DNA from: an uncultured Clostridia bacterium
GTDB lineage: Bacteria > Bacillota > Clostridia > Oscillospirales > Oscillospiraceae
Length of the DNA: 64,000 nucleotides
NCBI GenBank assembly: GCA_945877365.1
Contig: CAMCRV010000007.1
Location: forward strand, 1 to 64,000
Direction of reading: 5' to 3'
Shown: piece after piece, positions 42,375 through 52,858 of the stretch
Layout: every line of letters starts with the position of its first letter
How positions within the stretch are numbered: the stretch's first letter is position 1
Position numbers and translations under genes: made by a program
Notes under the pieces: generated by a model
What the model was told of the DNA's origin: nothing
Databases searched by the model: none
What the model saw: the letters and a program-made list of their open reading frames with translations, nothing else

Positions 42375-42730
42375 TACAGGAGGGCTTGTCTGTTCTCTTT
42401 CGGATTCTGCTGCTGGCTGGTTCCATTGGCACAGCATCGTTCTTCCTGAGAAAAATCCGAAAAGCCAAAATACAGATTTATGACGCAATATTCTGGCTGA
42501 TATTTTCAGCGATTCTCATTGTTCTGAGCGTATTTCCCGAGGTTCTCAGCTTTTTCAGCGGATGGTTGGGAATCCGATCCCCCGCAAATTTCCTGTTTCT
42601 GGTAATCATTTTCCTGCTGCTGATTCATCAGTTCTCCCTGACGATTCGTATTTCCATGCTTGAAAACAAGCTGAATCTGCTGGGACGCAAATATGCCCTG
42701 GATAATGTGCCAACGGATGAACCCGAGTAA
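42371..42730 (+). CDS. DUF2304 family membrane protein
   Basis: Small 3-TM protein translationally overlapping a GT2 gene, a common GT2-DUF2304 pairing. Confidence 0.75.
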   Translation: MIQEGLSVLFRILLLAGSIGTASFFLRKIRKAKIQIYDAIFWLIFSAILIVLSVFPEVLSFFSGWLGIRSPANFLFLVIIFLLLIHQFSLTIRISMLENKLNLLGRKYALDNVPTDEPE

Positions 42731-42742
42731 AGGAGTAGCTTT

Positions 42743-44182
42743 ATGAAAATTCTGTTTTTAAACCTTCCGTACCTCTTTGATATCAGCCGTGCCAGCCGGT
42801 GGCCCGAGAAAACCAAGAGCGGCACCCTGTATTATCCCTACTGGCTGTGTTACGCAGCCGGCGTCTGCATGGAGCAGGGGTATGAGGTGGAACTGGTTGA
42901 CTGCATTACAAAGAAAATGACCAGAGAAGAGACGGTAGAGCTGGTGAAAAACAGCGCGCCGGATTATGTGATGTGTGAGATTACCACCTCCACCTGCGGC
43001 TATGACTATGATACCATCCGCGCCATCAAGGCCGGCTGCGCCGGGGTGAAAATCCTTGTGGGTGGAACCCATGCCACTGTCCTTTCTGAGCAGGTGCTTG
43101 CCCAGTGCCCCGAGATCGACGCGGTGGTGCGTCAGGAGTATGACTTTACTCTGGGGGAGGTCATGGCAGCAGGGGATGCGCTGGAGAATGTGGCCGGCAT
43201 TACATACAGGGTCGGAGACCGGATTGTCAAGAATCCGGATCGCCCCTGGCTGGAGAATATTGACAGTCTTCCCTTTGTATCGAAGGTGTATGAAAAGTTC
43301 CTGGATGTAAATGACTACTATTATGCTTTTGCCAGAAAGCCCATGATCCAGATTTTCAGTGCCAGAGGCTGCCCCTTCCACTGTAACTTCTGCTCCTATC
43401 CGGAAAGTATGAGCGGCCGCTGTTTCCGCAAACGCAGCACAGAAAACTTTGTGGATGAGCTGGAATACATCGCCAAAAATATGCCCTACATCCGGGAAAT
43501 CTTCATTGAGGACGATACCTTCACAGTGGATCGCAAGCGCGTTATGGAGATCTGTGAGGAGATTCTTGCCCGGGGACTGAAGCTGGTCTGGTCCTGCAAT
43601 ACCCGTGCGGATTTGCCCTACGAGGTGATGGCAAAGATGAAACAGGCAGGCTGCCGCCTGCTGGTGGTGGGCTATGAGTCCGGCAACCAGAGCGTTCTGG
43701 ACGAGACCAGAAAGGGCATCAAGCTGGAACAGTCTCTGGAATTTGCGAAGAATACCAAGAAGCTGAAGATCAAGGTGTTCGGCTGCTTTATGATCGGCCT
43801 GAAGGGGGACAACCGGGAAACCATTGAGGAAACCTTCCGGTTTGCCAAGAAGGTGTATCCCGATATGTGCTTCTTCCAGCAGGCGGTTCCCTTCCCGGGT
43901 ACAGCCTTCTACAGCTGGGCGAAGGAAAACGGTTATCTGCGGACGGAGGACTATTCCAAATGGCTCAACCCCGATGGCTATCTGGACTGCCTGGTGGACT
44001 ATCCCTATGCCGACCACAGGGAAATTGAGCGGATCCGGGACAATCTCATGAGCCGCTACTATTTCTCCTTTACTTATATCTTCAAGACCTTCCTGGCCAA
44101 CCTGAGCTGGGTGGAGTTCAAACGGGTCACCAAGAGCGGATTTAACTATATTCTGTTCCGGATTAAGAAGATTGGGAAGTAA
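42743..44182 (+). CDS. B12-binding domain radical SAM protein
   Basis: Radical SAM CxxxCxxC in ARGCPFHCNFCSYP; N-terminal cobalamin-binding-like domain. Confidence 0.92.
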   Translation: MKILFLNLPYLFDISRASRWPEKTKSGTLYYPYWLCYAAGVCMEQGYEVELVDCITKKMTREETVELVKNSAPDYVMCEITTSTCGYDYDTIRAIKAGCAGVKILVGGTHATVLSEQVLAQCPEIDAVVRQEYDFTLGEVMAAGDALENVAGITYRVGDRIVKNPDRPWLENIDSLPFVSKVYEKFLDVNDYYYAFARKPMIQIFSARGCPFHCNFCSYPESMSGRCFRKRSTENFVDELEYIAKNMPYIREIFIEDDTFTVDRKRVMEICEEILARGLKLVWSCNTRADLPYEVMAKMKQAGCRLLVVGYESGNQSVLDETRKGIKLEQSLEFAKNTKKLKIKVFGCFMIGLKGDNRETIEETFRFAKKVYPDMCFFQQAVPFPGTAFYSWAKENGYLRTEDYSKWLNPDGYLDCLVDYPYADHREIERIRDNLMSRYYFSFTYIFKTFLANLSWVEFKRVTKSGFNYILFRIKKIGK

Positions 44183-44303
44183 GAGATGCAGACTTTGAGC
44201 ATGAGATTTTAGATTCTTTTTGCATAAACTTGTTGGGTAAAGCCACATGCTGTATGCTGTTTAATCCGTATCATTTCGCTGCGCAAAGATATACAAATAT
44301 GTA

Positions 44304-45473
44304 ATGAAAATGGAAAAGAGTATGAAAAAGCTGTTTGTAATGGGGGCATATGGCTGTGGCAATCGCGGAGATGATGCAATCCTTCAAAGTATCTGTGAAC
44401 TGTTCCCGGATTGGGAAATCTGGGCTTCCAACGGCAGGTACTGTGATGTCTCTGATTTTCTTCCGGTAAAAACAGTCAGTTGCAGGCTGAACGAAGGATT
44501 CTCTGCATCTGTTTTGCTGAGCATGATAAAGGATGCTTTTATCATCATGGGGAGGATCGCCAAATCAGATGCGCTGATGTTCGGCGGAGGCAGTCTCATC
44601 CATGATTTAACCCCATATAATTTGCCATTCATGTATTTTTGGCACATATTTGCGAAGATACTTCACAAAAAGGTCTTTTATTTTTCCATAGGAATTGGCC
44701 CATTAAATACAAACTTTGGGCAGTGGATCAGTAAGAAGGTTCTTTGCAGTGCTGATGGATTATTTGTGCGGGACAACCGCGGGCTGGAGTTATGTCAACA
44801 ACTGGGAATTCAAAATGTCGAATTAACTTCTGATGCGGCTTTTGCCGTTACGAAGAAGAACCAATGCCGGAAAGAAACCATCAAGCAGCTGGGTCTGACG
44901 GAAAAGGAATACTTCTGCGTTACAGCGTCCCAATGGTTTCAATCCGCCAACTTCTGGAAAAAGGACTCCATGGATTTCTCAAAAGAAACGGAAAACTTTG
45001 CAAAGTGTATCGTCGCGGTGGCAGAACAGCTAAAACAACCGCTTGTTTTTGTCCCAACCGTTATGCATGATTATTCTTTGGGCGAGGAGCTGAAGCGGCT
45101 TATGCCGGAGCAAAATTTTCGGATCGCTCCGGGAGATTTGAATTGCAAGGCCATGGCAGAGATTATCGAGAATTCTTCTTTTTTATTGGGCGTGAGAATG
45201 CACTCCATCATCTGTGCTGCCCGGCAAGGTGTCCCGTTTCTGACTTTAATTTACGATGAGAAAGTATCCCAGCTGCTGAAGCGACTGGATATGGAACAGT
45301 ATTCGCTGCCCCTTGAGACTGTTACGCCGGAGGCGGTGCGTGGTTGTGTTGACGAAGTGCTGAATGATCAGGAAGAAATTATCACATTGCTCCGAGCAAG
45401 AAGCGCGGTTTTGGGGAAGAAAGTTTTCCGTTCCAGGGACATCGTTTTGTCTCTGGTCTCAGAAACTGTTTGA
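44304..45473 (+). CDS. polysaccharide pyruvyl transferase family protein
   Basis: MKKLFVMGAYGCGNRGDDAILQSI; FLLGVRMHSIICAARQGVPFLTLIYDEKV. Confidence 0.92.
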   Translation: MKMEKSMKKLFVMGAYGCGNRGDDAILQSICELFPDWEIWASNGRYCDVSDFLPVKTVSCRLNEGFSASVLLSMIKDAFIIMGRIAKSDALMFGGGSLIHDLTPYNLPFMYFWHIFAKILHKKVFYFSIGIGPLNTNFGQWISKKVLCSADGLFVRDNRGLELCQQLGIQNVELTSDAAFAVTKKNQCRKETIKQLGLTEKEYFCVTASQWFQSANFWKKDSMDFSKETENFAKCIVAVAEQLKQPLVFVPTVMHDYSLGEELKRLMPEQNFRIAPGDLNCKAMAEIIENSSFLLGVRMHSIICAARQGVPFLTLIYDEKVSQLLKRLDMEQYSLPLETVTPEAVRGCVDEVLNDQEEIITLLRARSAVLGKKVFRSRDIVLSLVSETV

Positions 45474-45483
45474 TGGAGAAAGC

Positions 45484-46692
45484 ATGGAGAGGATAAAAGG
45501 AAGTATCTGGAACACCCTTGGCAGCACCATGTACGGTCTCAACAGCTTCCTCATGCTGGCGCTGGTCAGCCGGGTGGGGACTGTGGAGGAGGCGGGGTAT
45601 TTTGGCATCGCCTTCACGACGGCCCAGCTGCTGTATATTGTTGGACTGTTTGGGGTTCCCCATTACCAGATGACCGACTACACCGAACGGTTTCGTTTTT
45701 CAACCTATGCGAAAGCTCGTGTTTTGTCCTGTATCCTGATGCTGGTCTGCTGTGGAGCATCCATTGCCCTGCTGGGTTTTTCCGGCATCAAACGGATTTA
45801 CACGGTTGCACTGACCATTCTGATGCTTCTGAATGTGGTGGGGGAGCTGTACCAATCCCTGTTCTTTCAGAAAAACAGGCTGGATCTGTCCGGCTCCGCG
45901 CTGTTTTACCGTACGCTGTGGCCACTGCTTCTGTTCTGTGCCGTGGGGCTTCTGACAAAAAACATCCTGTTGGCAGTGACGGTGCAGATTGCAGCCAATC
46001 TGATCATCACGGCGTACTATGCTGTCCGCGTTGCGCCGCAGTTTGCTGCAAACCCTTCTGCCGACAGGCAGGCGGAGGATACCGTGACCGCACTGGTGAA
46101 GGAATGCTTCCCGCTGGCTGTCAGCCTGTTTCTGATGAATATTGTTATAAATATGTCGAAGTATGGCATTGAGCTTGTAGGAGACGATACTGTGCAGGGA
46201 TACTATGGTATGATTTTCATGCCGGCGCAGGTAATCAATCTGTGCAGCCAGTTCCTGTTCAAGCCCTTTCTGAACCAGTATTCCATGCTTCTGACACAGA
46301 GAAAAACAGCAGACTTTTTCAGCCTGCTGAAAAAACAGATCCTGCTGGTGGGGGGACTTACGCTGGTGTGCTGTACTGCTGCGTATTTCCTCGGTACACC
46401 GGTGCTGGGGTTCCTGTATGGAAAAGACCTGTCCCAATTCGCCATTGCGCTGACACTGGTTGTATTCGGTGGCGGAATCTTCGCTGTCTGCGAGCTGTTC
46501 TACTATATTCTGGTTATTCTGCGGCAGCAGCGGCTCATTTTCTGGATTTATGCAGGCGCGGCTGTTCTGTCTGTGCCCCTGTCCCTGACGCTGATTGGAC
46601 TTTGGGGAATCCTCGGCGCGGTGCTGGCATTTGCAGGGACGCATCTGGTTATCCTGCTCACCTACATGGTTGCCATAAAACATTCTCTGTAA
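45484..46692 (+). CDS. oligosaccharide flippase / Wzx-like
   Basis: About 12 TM helices, WNTLGSTMYGLNSFLMLALVSRVGTVEEAGYFGIAFTTAQLLY. Confidence 0.88.
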   Translation: MERIKGSIWNTLGSTMYGLNSFLMLALVSRVGTVEEAGYFGIAFTTAQLLYIVGLFGVPHYQMTDYTERFRFSTYAKARVLSCILMLVCCGASIALLGFSGIKRIYTVALTILMLLNVVGELYQSLFFQKNRLDLSGSALFYRTLWPLLLFCAVGLLTKNILLAVTVQIAANLIITAYYAVRVAPQFAANPSADRQAEDTVTALVKECFPLAVSLFLMNIVINMSKYGIELVGDDTVQGYYGMIFMPAQVINLCSQFLFKPFLNQYSMLLTQRKTADFFSLLKKQILLVGGLTLVCCTAAYFLGTPVLGFLYGKDLSQFAIALTLVVFGGGIFAVCELFYYILVILRQQRLIFWIYAGAAVLSVPLSLTLIGLWGILGAVLAFAGTHLVILLTYMVAIKHSL

Positions 46693-46734
46693 GGCGCCCA
46701 GACTCGGGGTTCTGGAAGGTAAAAGGAGACAATT

Positions 46735-47766
46735 ATGCCTGCTATCACGGTCGCAATTACAACCCACAATCTGGAAATGTACCTGCAAAGCTGTTTTGCG
46801 GAGTTGGAAGCCCAGACTTTTCAGGATTTTTCTGTTCTGCTTTATGACGACCGCTCCACCGACGGAACCAGAGAGGTGCTGGAGCAGCTTCAACTTCGCT
46901 GGGGCGACCGGCTGGAAGTGATCTTGGGAGAAGTCCCGCAGAAGATGCCTGCCAGATCCAGAAACAGGATCCTGAGTTCCGGGAAAGTGACCGGAAAGTA
47001 CATCGTTTTTCTGGATGGTGATGACAGCCTCGAACCGGATTTTCTGATGCAGCTTTATTTGGCGGCGGAGGAAGCGGAGGCGGATGTTGCCATTTGCGCA
47101 TACGATCGGGTGGAGGAGGAAAGCGGTCATGTCCTCTGCCGGGAGATGCAGGGCTTTCCGCAGGTCTGCGATCTGGGTGAGGAGAATTCCGTCAATCTGG
47201 CGTTTCTGAATACAGCTCTGTGGAACAAGCTGATCCGCAGGGATAGAATTGGCAATCTGCGGATGCCGGATTTTCCTGTTGGAGAGGATGCTGCATTTTT
47301 GCTGGCGATCTACAGCGGATGCAAAACCCTGGCGTTTGTGGATCAGATATTGATTCATTATCGGGTTCGAGCCACATCCGTGATTTCCAACACCCCGGAA
47401 GAAAGCATTTATGCCTTCGCCGCAGAGCTGCACCGGCTGTGGAGCATGACCGGGGATTCGTGGATGAAGGACAATGTAGGATTGGCCGCATTTATTCATA
47501 TTGGAATCTCCATGCCCATCCGGGGATACCACAACCCCAATGTGGACATTGGAAGGCTGCTTTCCTGGATTGAGAATTACCTCGGGGAAGCCTTCAACTG
47601 GCTTCGGGGAAACCGCTATATGCGGGTCTGCTATCTGGCCAGACAGGGCGTAAAGGGGCTGGGAATTCTGACAGCCTACTGGTTCCACAGGCTTCACTGC
47701 TTCCGGCTGTTTCTGGCAGCCTATGAAGCCATGACCCGGATTCTGCATATGGAAGTCAAGTTTTAA
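46735..47766 (+). CDS. glycosyltransferase family 2
   Basis: ITVAITTHNLEMYLQSCFAELEAQTFQDFSVLLYDDRSTDGT; YIVFLDGDDSLEPDFL. Confidence 0.92.
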   Translation: MPAITVAITTHNLEMYLQSCFAELEAQTFQDFSVLLYDDRSTDGTREVLEQLQLRWGDRLEVILGEVPQKMPARSRNRILSSGKVTGKYIVFLDGDDSLEPDFLMQLYLAAEEAEADVAICAYDRVEEESGHVLCREMQGFPQVCDLGEENSVNLAFLNTALWNKLIRRDRIGNLRMPDFPVGEDAAFLLAIYSGCKTLAFVDQILIHYRVRATSVISNTPEESIYAFAAELHRLWSMTGDSWMKDNVGLAAFIHIGISMPIRGYHNPNVDIGRLLSWIENYLGEAFNWLRGNRYMRVCYLARQGVKGLGILTAYWFHRLHCFRLFLAAYEAMTRILHMEVKF

Positions 47767-47855
47767 GATTGCATATGGTATTTGCTCAGAAAGTGGACAA
47801 ACGCCCATTTTTCAGTGCAGCGTTCAGACAATTGATGTGTTTTCCGCTCCCATGC

Positions 47856-47883
47856 AGCCTGCCGAATTCGGCAGGCTTTTTTT
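47856..47883 (+). terminator. intrinsic terminator after the glycan cluster
   Basis: AGCCTGCCGAATTCGGCAGGCTTTTTTT. Confidence 0.92.
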
Positions 47884-47995
47884 GCACAATCTGGGAAATC
47901 CGCTGCATCTTTTTTCAGAAAAAGAGCAACATTTTCCTCTCTTTATCGTTATACTAAGTGAAAGGCCTTTCAAAGCTACAAAAGGAGGTGCTGGA

Positions 47996-48553
47996 TTGGA
48001 CGATCAAAGCATTGTAGAGCTTTTCTGGAACCGGTCGGAGGATGCCATTTCGGAAGCCAACGGGAAATACGGCAGATTCTGCTACCGGATTGCCTACAAC
48101 ATTCTTTCCAGTCCGGAGGACGCAGAGGAGAGCGTCAGCGATGCCCTGCTGTCGGCGTGGAACGCCATTCCGCCCCGGCGGCCGAAGCTGCTGGCTCCCT
48201 TTCTGGGGAGAATCACCCGGAATCTGGCCATCGACAGGCTGCGCACCCGGAACCGGGATAAGCGCGGCGGCGGAGAGGCTGCTCTGGCGCTGGAGGAGTT
48301 GGAAGAGGTGGTGGGTGGTTCTGAAAGCCCGGAGTCCGCAGCCCTGCAAAAAGAGCTGGCAGACAGCATCAACCGGTTTCTGGATCAGCTTCCCCGGACG
48401 GAGCGCAGGGTGTTTCTCCTGCGGTACTGGTATGTGGAGCCCATCGCAGACATTGCGGATAAAACGGGCTTTTCCCCCAGCAAGGTGACTTCCATGCTGC
48501 ATCGCATCCGGGGGAATCTGAAAAAGCAGCTGATAAAGGAGGAATTACTGTGA
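47996..48553 (+). CDS. ECF-type RNA polymerase sigma factor
   Basis: sigma-2 (SPEDAEESVSDALLSAWNAIPPRRPK) and sigma-4 (LPRTERRVFLLRYWYVEPIADIADKTGFSPSKVTSMLHRIRGNLKK); TTG start after aaaggaggtg. Confidence 0.9.
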   Translation: MDDQSIVELFWNRSEDAISEANGKYGRFCYRIAYNILSSPEDAEESVSDALLSAWNAIPPRRPKLLAPFLGRITRNLAIDRLRTRNRDKRGGGEAALALEELEEVVGGSESPESAALQKELADSINRFLDQLPRTERRVFLLRYWYVEPIADIADKTGFSPSKVTSMLHRIRGNLKKQLIKEELL

Positions 48554-49284
48554 GAAAGGAATTTTTGATGGATACCATTGGACAGGCAAAGGATACATAT
48601 GTGATGGAGGCAGGTATGGAAGTAAAGACAAAACGGACGGGTAAGCGGTTCTGGAAGGTGCTGGCGGCGGCAGCCCTGATCCCGGTGCTGGTGCTCACCG
48701 CCTACGCCACGGACTTTTTGAACATCAAGGCTCTGCTCAGCGGCCCGGAGCGCTTCCGCAGCGAAAGCTACAGCCAGATGGGAAGAGCCATGGATAAGGC
48801 AGGCTTCCAGATCGATGCCAAGGAGCGGTTTGAAAACGGCTACGCCTTCAGCGAGGTTCGGGTCAGCGACACCATGGGCCTGGACGAGAACGACCGGACG
48901 GTGCTGACCTACCGGGAGATCAGCATGATCTACCGCAACGGCGCCGGAAACCGCCTGATGTTCCACGCCATCGAGTATCGGGAGGAGATCGGCGGTATCG
49001 CCGAAAACGCGGTGCAGGTAGCCCAGGTGGGGGAGATTCCGCTGTACTACCAGAAGGATCACTACAAGTTCGTGCCTGCGGACTATGAGCTGACGGAGGC
49101 CGATGAGCGCTGGCAGGAGCAGCCGGGGAACTACATTTCCTACGGCTCTGATCAGGTGGAGGAAGAGGATGTGGCCTTCCTGGTCTGGGAGAAGGACGGC
49201 ATCCACTATTCCATTATGGACAACGGCGCCGACGAAACACCGCAGGCTCTGGCAGCCATGGCGACAGAACTGATTGCCGGATAA
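48550..49284 (+). CDS. putative membrane-anchored anti-sigma / sensor partner of the ECF sigma factor
   Basis: Overlaps the sigma gene by 4 nt; single TM (FWKVLAAAALIPVLVLTAYATDF) and an extracytoplasmic domain. Confidence 0.6.
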   Translation: MRKEFLMDTIGQAKDTYVMEAGMEVKTKRTGKRFWKVLAAAALIPVLVLTAYATDFLNIKALLSGPERFRSESYSQMGRAMDKAGFQIDAKERFENGYAFSEVRVSDTMGLDENDRTVLTYREISMIYRNGAGNRLMFHAIEYREEIGGIAENAVQVAQVGEIPLYYQKDHYKFVPADYELTEADERWQEQPGNYISYGSDQVEEEDVAFLVWEKDGIHYSIMDNGADETPQALAAMATELIAG

Positions 49285-49345
49285 TTTATGCGAAAGCCCA
49301 TGGGTCAGATTGGCTCATGGGGCTTTTGCGTACAGACAGAAAAGG

Positions 49346-49966
49346 ATGAGAGAAATGTACGAGATTTTTGCCTTTGGATACGAATTTTTATCGGAGTTTC
49401 TGCCGTTTCTCCTGGCGTTGGTGCTGCTGCGGCGGCATGGGAGCAGGGGCGGCTACCTGTGGGCGGTTTTCTTCGGCCTGTACATCATGGCGGTTTTCCA
49501 TGTCACCGACCCGGGCACCCTTTACGGCCTGCTGTCCCTGAAGCCCCGGCATCTGGCATATCTGGCAGAGCACATCAACCTGATTCCCTTTTCCCGGGAC
49601 ATTCAGCCGGTGGGCTACGGGCTGAATGTGGTGATGTTCCTGCCCCTGGGGTTTCTGATCCCTACGATCTGGGAAGAGTTGGGAAAGCTCCGGTACATCC
49701 TTGCCGCAGGCTGCGGCCTTTCCGCACTGATTGAGGTGTCTCAGCTGCTGAGCCTCCGGGGCACGGATGTGGACGATGTGATTATGAACACGCTGGGAGC
49801 TGTGCTGGGCTTTGGGCTTTATACGCTGTGGGACAGGCTTACAGGCTCCCGGTTCCGGCAGCAGGAGGCGGCCAGAGAGCTGCCGCTGCTGATTCTGGCG
49901 ATTTTTCTGGGCAGATTCCTGCTGTTTCACCGGATGGGGCTGATTGCGGTTTTCTACGGCGTTTGA
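49346..49966 (+). CDS. VanZ-like family protein
   Basis: NLIPFSRDI...NVVMFLPLGFLIPTIW...GLSALIEVSQLLSLRGTDVDDVIMNTLGAVLGFGLY: VanZ signature. Confidence 0.93.
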   Translation: MREMYEIFAFGYEFLSEFLPFLLALVLLRRHGSRGGYLWAVFFGLYIMAVFHVTDPGTLYGLLSLKPRHLAYLAEHINLIPFSRDIQPVGYGLNVVMFLPLGFLIPTIWEELGKLRYILAAGCGLSALIEVSQLLSLRGTDVDDVIMNTLGAVLGFGLYTLWDRLTGSRFRQQEAARELPLLILAIFLGRFLLFHRMGLIAVFYGV

Positions 49967-50074
49967 CGGGGAAATTGTGTACAAATTGTAATTTTTTTGA
50001 AAAATCGCTCCCGGGGCTGGATTTTTCCTTTTTTTCTTTTATAATAAGGTAATGAGGAAAGAGGAGGGCGTATT

Positions 50075-51598
50075 ATGAACAATCGGACGCATAAGGTGCG
50101 AAACTCCATCCCCCGGATTATTTTTGTGGCGCTGGCCGTGCTGCTTCAGGTGGCATGGCTGCTGATGCTGGTGCTGCGGTTCAATACCTACTCCAACTGG
50201 ATTGCGGCGGCCAGTACCATCATCGCCCTTGTGGTGGTGGTGCGGCTGTACAGCAAGCACACCAGCCCGGCCTTTAAGCTGCCGTGGATCATGCTGATTA
50301 TGGCGCTACCGGTGATGGGTCTGGCATTGTATCTGATGGTGGAGGTGTTCAGCGATCTGGGCAGCTTCCGCAAGCGGATGGCCGCTCTGGTTCAGCAGCG
50401 GCAGCAGCGGATTCCCCAGAATCCGGAGATTCCCGGCAAGCTGGATCCGGACTGCGCTGGCTACAGCCGGTATTTGCAGCAGATCGGCGGCGCGCCGGTG
50501 TATGAGAACACTGCGGTTACTTATTACCCCGAGGCGGTGCAGGCCTTTGAGGCCATGAAGCAGGAGCTGGAAAAGGCGGAGTCCTTCATCTTCATGGAGT
50601 ATTTCATCGTGGAGGACGGCAGTTCCTTCCGGGAGATTCTGGAGATTCTGGAGCGGAAGGTAAAGGCCGGGGTGGAAGTTCGGCTGATGTATGACGATCT
50701 GGGCAGCGTGGGCTATGTGAATCTGCGCTTTGCCAAATCGCTGGTAGACAGGGGCATCCGCTGTCAGGTGTTCAACCCTGCCCTGCCGGTGGTGAATCTA
50801 TTTATGAACCACCGGGATCACCGGAAAATCACCGTCATCGACGGCAAGGTGGGCTTCTCCGGCGGCTACAATCTGGCGGACGAGTATTTTGACCGCCGCC
50901 GTCCCTACGGCAAGTGGAAGGATACCGGCGTCCGGCTGGAGGGCGAGGCAGTGCGCAGCCTGACGGCCTTCTTTCTGGAGATGTGGGCTGCCAGCAGCGG
51001 CAGGCCGGAAAATTTCGATACCTATCTGAACATTTCCCACAGCGTTCCCGGCACCGGTTTTGTCCAGCCCTTTGCCGACGACCCCCAGAGCAGGGAGCGT
51101 CTGGCGGAGAATACCTATCTGCATCTCATCTACAACGCCCGGGATTCTCTGTACATCATAACCCCCTATCTCATCATCACCGACGAGATGGTGAACGCTC
51201 TGGGGCTTGCCGCCAGACGGGGCGTGGATGTGCGGATTATCACCCCGGGAATTCCGGACAAGAAGACGGTGTATCAGGTGACACGCTCCTATTATGGCGG
51301 CCTTGCGGAGCAGGGGGTTCGGATTTTCGAGTATAGTCCGGGCTTCTGCCACGCCAAGCAGTGCGTCTGCGACGGACGGTATGCCACCATCGGCACCTCC
51401 AATCTGGACTACCGCAGCTTCTACCACCACTTTGAGAACGACATTCTGCTGATGGACTGCGACGCAGTGAAGCAGATAGAGGCGGATTTTGCACAGCTGT
51501 TCCCCCAGTGCCGGGAGGTTACCCGGGAGTACTGCTCCGGAAAGAAGCATATGCTGCTGTTCCAGTGCCTGCTGCGGCTGATTGCGCCGCTGATGTAA
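50075..51598 (+). CDS. cls: cardiolipin synthase
   Basis: Two HKD motifs: HRDHRKITVIDGKVGFSGGYNLADEY and HAKQCVCDGRYATIGTSNLDYRS. Confidence 0.94.
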   Translation: MNNRTHKVRNSIPRIIFVALAVLLQVAWLLMLVLRFNTYSNWIAAASTIIALVVVVRLYSKHTSPAFKLPWIMLIMALPVMGLALYLMVEVFSDLGSFRKRMAALVQQRQQRIPQNPEIPGKLDPDCAGYSRYLQQIGGAPVYENTAVTYYPEAVQAFEAMKQELEKAESFIFMEYFIVEDGSSFREILEILERKVKAGVEVRLMYDDLGSVGYVNLRFAKSLVDRGIRCQVFNPALPVVNLFMNHRDHRKITVIDGKVGFSGGYNLADEYFDRRRPYGKWKDTGVRLEGEAVRSLTAFFLEMWAASSGRPENFDTYLNISHSVPGTGFVQPFADDPQSRERLAENTYLHLIYNARDSLYIITPYLIITDEMVNALGLAARRGVDVRIITPGIPDKKTVYQVTRSYYGGLAEQGVRIFEYSPGFCHAKQCVCDGRYATIGTSNLDYRSFYHHFENDILLMDCDAVKQIEADFAQLFPQCREVTREYCSGKKHMLLFQCLLRLIAPLM

Positions 51599-51664
51599 CT
51601 TGGGGAAGCTCTGAATACATGGGGCTGTCAGAGAGCCGCAGGCTGTTTGGCAGCCCGGTTTTCA

Positions 51665-51960
51665 TTTCGTTGACAGTTGATAGTTGACAGTTGACAGTTA
51701 AGGTGGTCCCTGTAGGACAAATTGGAAATTGGAATTTGTGGGGATGCCCAAAGCCTCCCCTGTGTAAGGGGTTGTGCTCCGCGCAGCGAATCAAAATCTC
51801 CATGATTGCCAGTGGCAATCATACCAAAATGTATCAGGTGGCAAAAATCTATTGATTTTTGCCGGAGGGGTTGTCAATCCCCCAGTCAGCTTCGCTGACA
51901 GCCCCCTTTACACAAGGGGGCCTTTGACCTCGCCAAATTCCAACTTGCCGTACTGCTGCA
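51665..51960. repeat. Family C fragment plus family A copy 4 with inserted palindromic module
   Basis: gttgacagttgatagttgacagttgacagtt..., then agcctcccctgtgtaaggggttgtgctccgcgcagcgaatcaaaatctccATGATTGCCAGTGGCAATCATaccaaaatgtatcaggtggcaaaaatc...; the inserted module matches the one in copy 2. Confidence 0.85.
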
Positions 51961-52088
51961 TAAATCCCATCTATTTTATTCTTTTTTCAGATTTCCGGAA
52001 GAATCCCTTGCAAAAGGGAGGGGAATCGGTATAATGATACCGTGAGAAGCTGCCCCTGCCGACAAAGGGCGCGAAAGGACGAAAACCC

Positions 52089-52838
52089 ATGGAAGAAAGA
52101 ATCACCTCCCGGAAAAATCCCCTGCTGCAGCAGGTGAAAAAGCTGCTGACCTCCCGGAAGGCCCGGGAGGAGGCTGGATTGTTCGTATCCGACGGTACCA
52201 AGCTGCTGCAGGAGGCAGCCGCCCATTATCCGGGGCTGGAAACGGTCATCCTGTCCGACGGCGTGGAAGCCCGGGTGCCTGACCATGTTCGCCTGATCCG
52301 GGTGCCGGAGGATGTGATGCAGAGCATCTCCCCCATGGCGGCGCCCCAGGGTGCCCTGTTCCTGTGCCGCCTGCCGGAGAAGCAGGGCTTTGTCCCCCAC
52401 AGGGGGATGCTGCTTCTGGACGGCATTCAGGACCCCGGCAATCTGGGTACTATCCTGCGGACGGCGGATGCTCTGGATGTTCCCGTGGTGCTGCTGGAAG
52501 GCTGCGCCGACCCCTACAGCCACAAGGTGGTGCGTGCCTCCATGGGGGCGGTGTTCCGCCGGAGCGTGATTCAGGCGGACTGGGAAACGGTGCGCGCCGG
52601 CTGCGCTGCAGCGGGAATCCCCATCGGCGTTACCGCCCTGTGCGATGGGGCGAAGGATCTGCGGCAGTGGGAGCTGCGGGATATGGCGGTGGTTATCGGC
52701 AGCGAGGGGCAGGGGGTTCGCCCCTGTATTCTGGAGCAGGCCGAAGCCAAATTGATTATCCCCATGAACCCCCAATGCGAATCTCTCAACGCGGCCATCG
52801 CCGCTGCCATCGTCATGTGGCAGATGACAAAACTGTAG
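52089..52838 (+). CDS. SpoU/TrmH family RNA methyltransferase (RlmB-like)
   Basis: LLLDGIQDPGNLGTILRTADAL, VVIGSEGQGVRPCILEQAEAKLIIPMNPQCESLNAAIAAAIVMWQM. Confidence 0.95.
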   Translation: MEERITSRKNPLLQQVKKLLTSRKAREEAGLFVSDGTKLLQEAAAHYPGLETVILSDGVEARVPDHVRLIRVPEDVMQSISPMAAPQGALFLCRLPEKQGFVPHRGMLLLDGIQDPGNLGTILRTADALDVPVVLLEGCADPYSHKVVRASMGAVFRRSVIQADWETVRAGCAAAGIPIGVTALCDGAKDLRQWELRDMAVVIGSEGQGVRPCILEQAEAKLIIPMNPQCESLNAAIAAAIVMWQMTKL

Positions 52839-52858
52839 AAAAAAGCGGGTGAAGGAAA

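Noticed and set aside
45700-47808. 702-aa minus-strand ORF
   Set aside because: Antisense to the flippase and GT2 genes; no recognisable motif.
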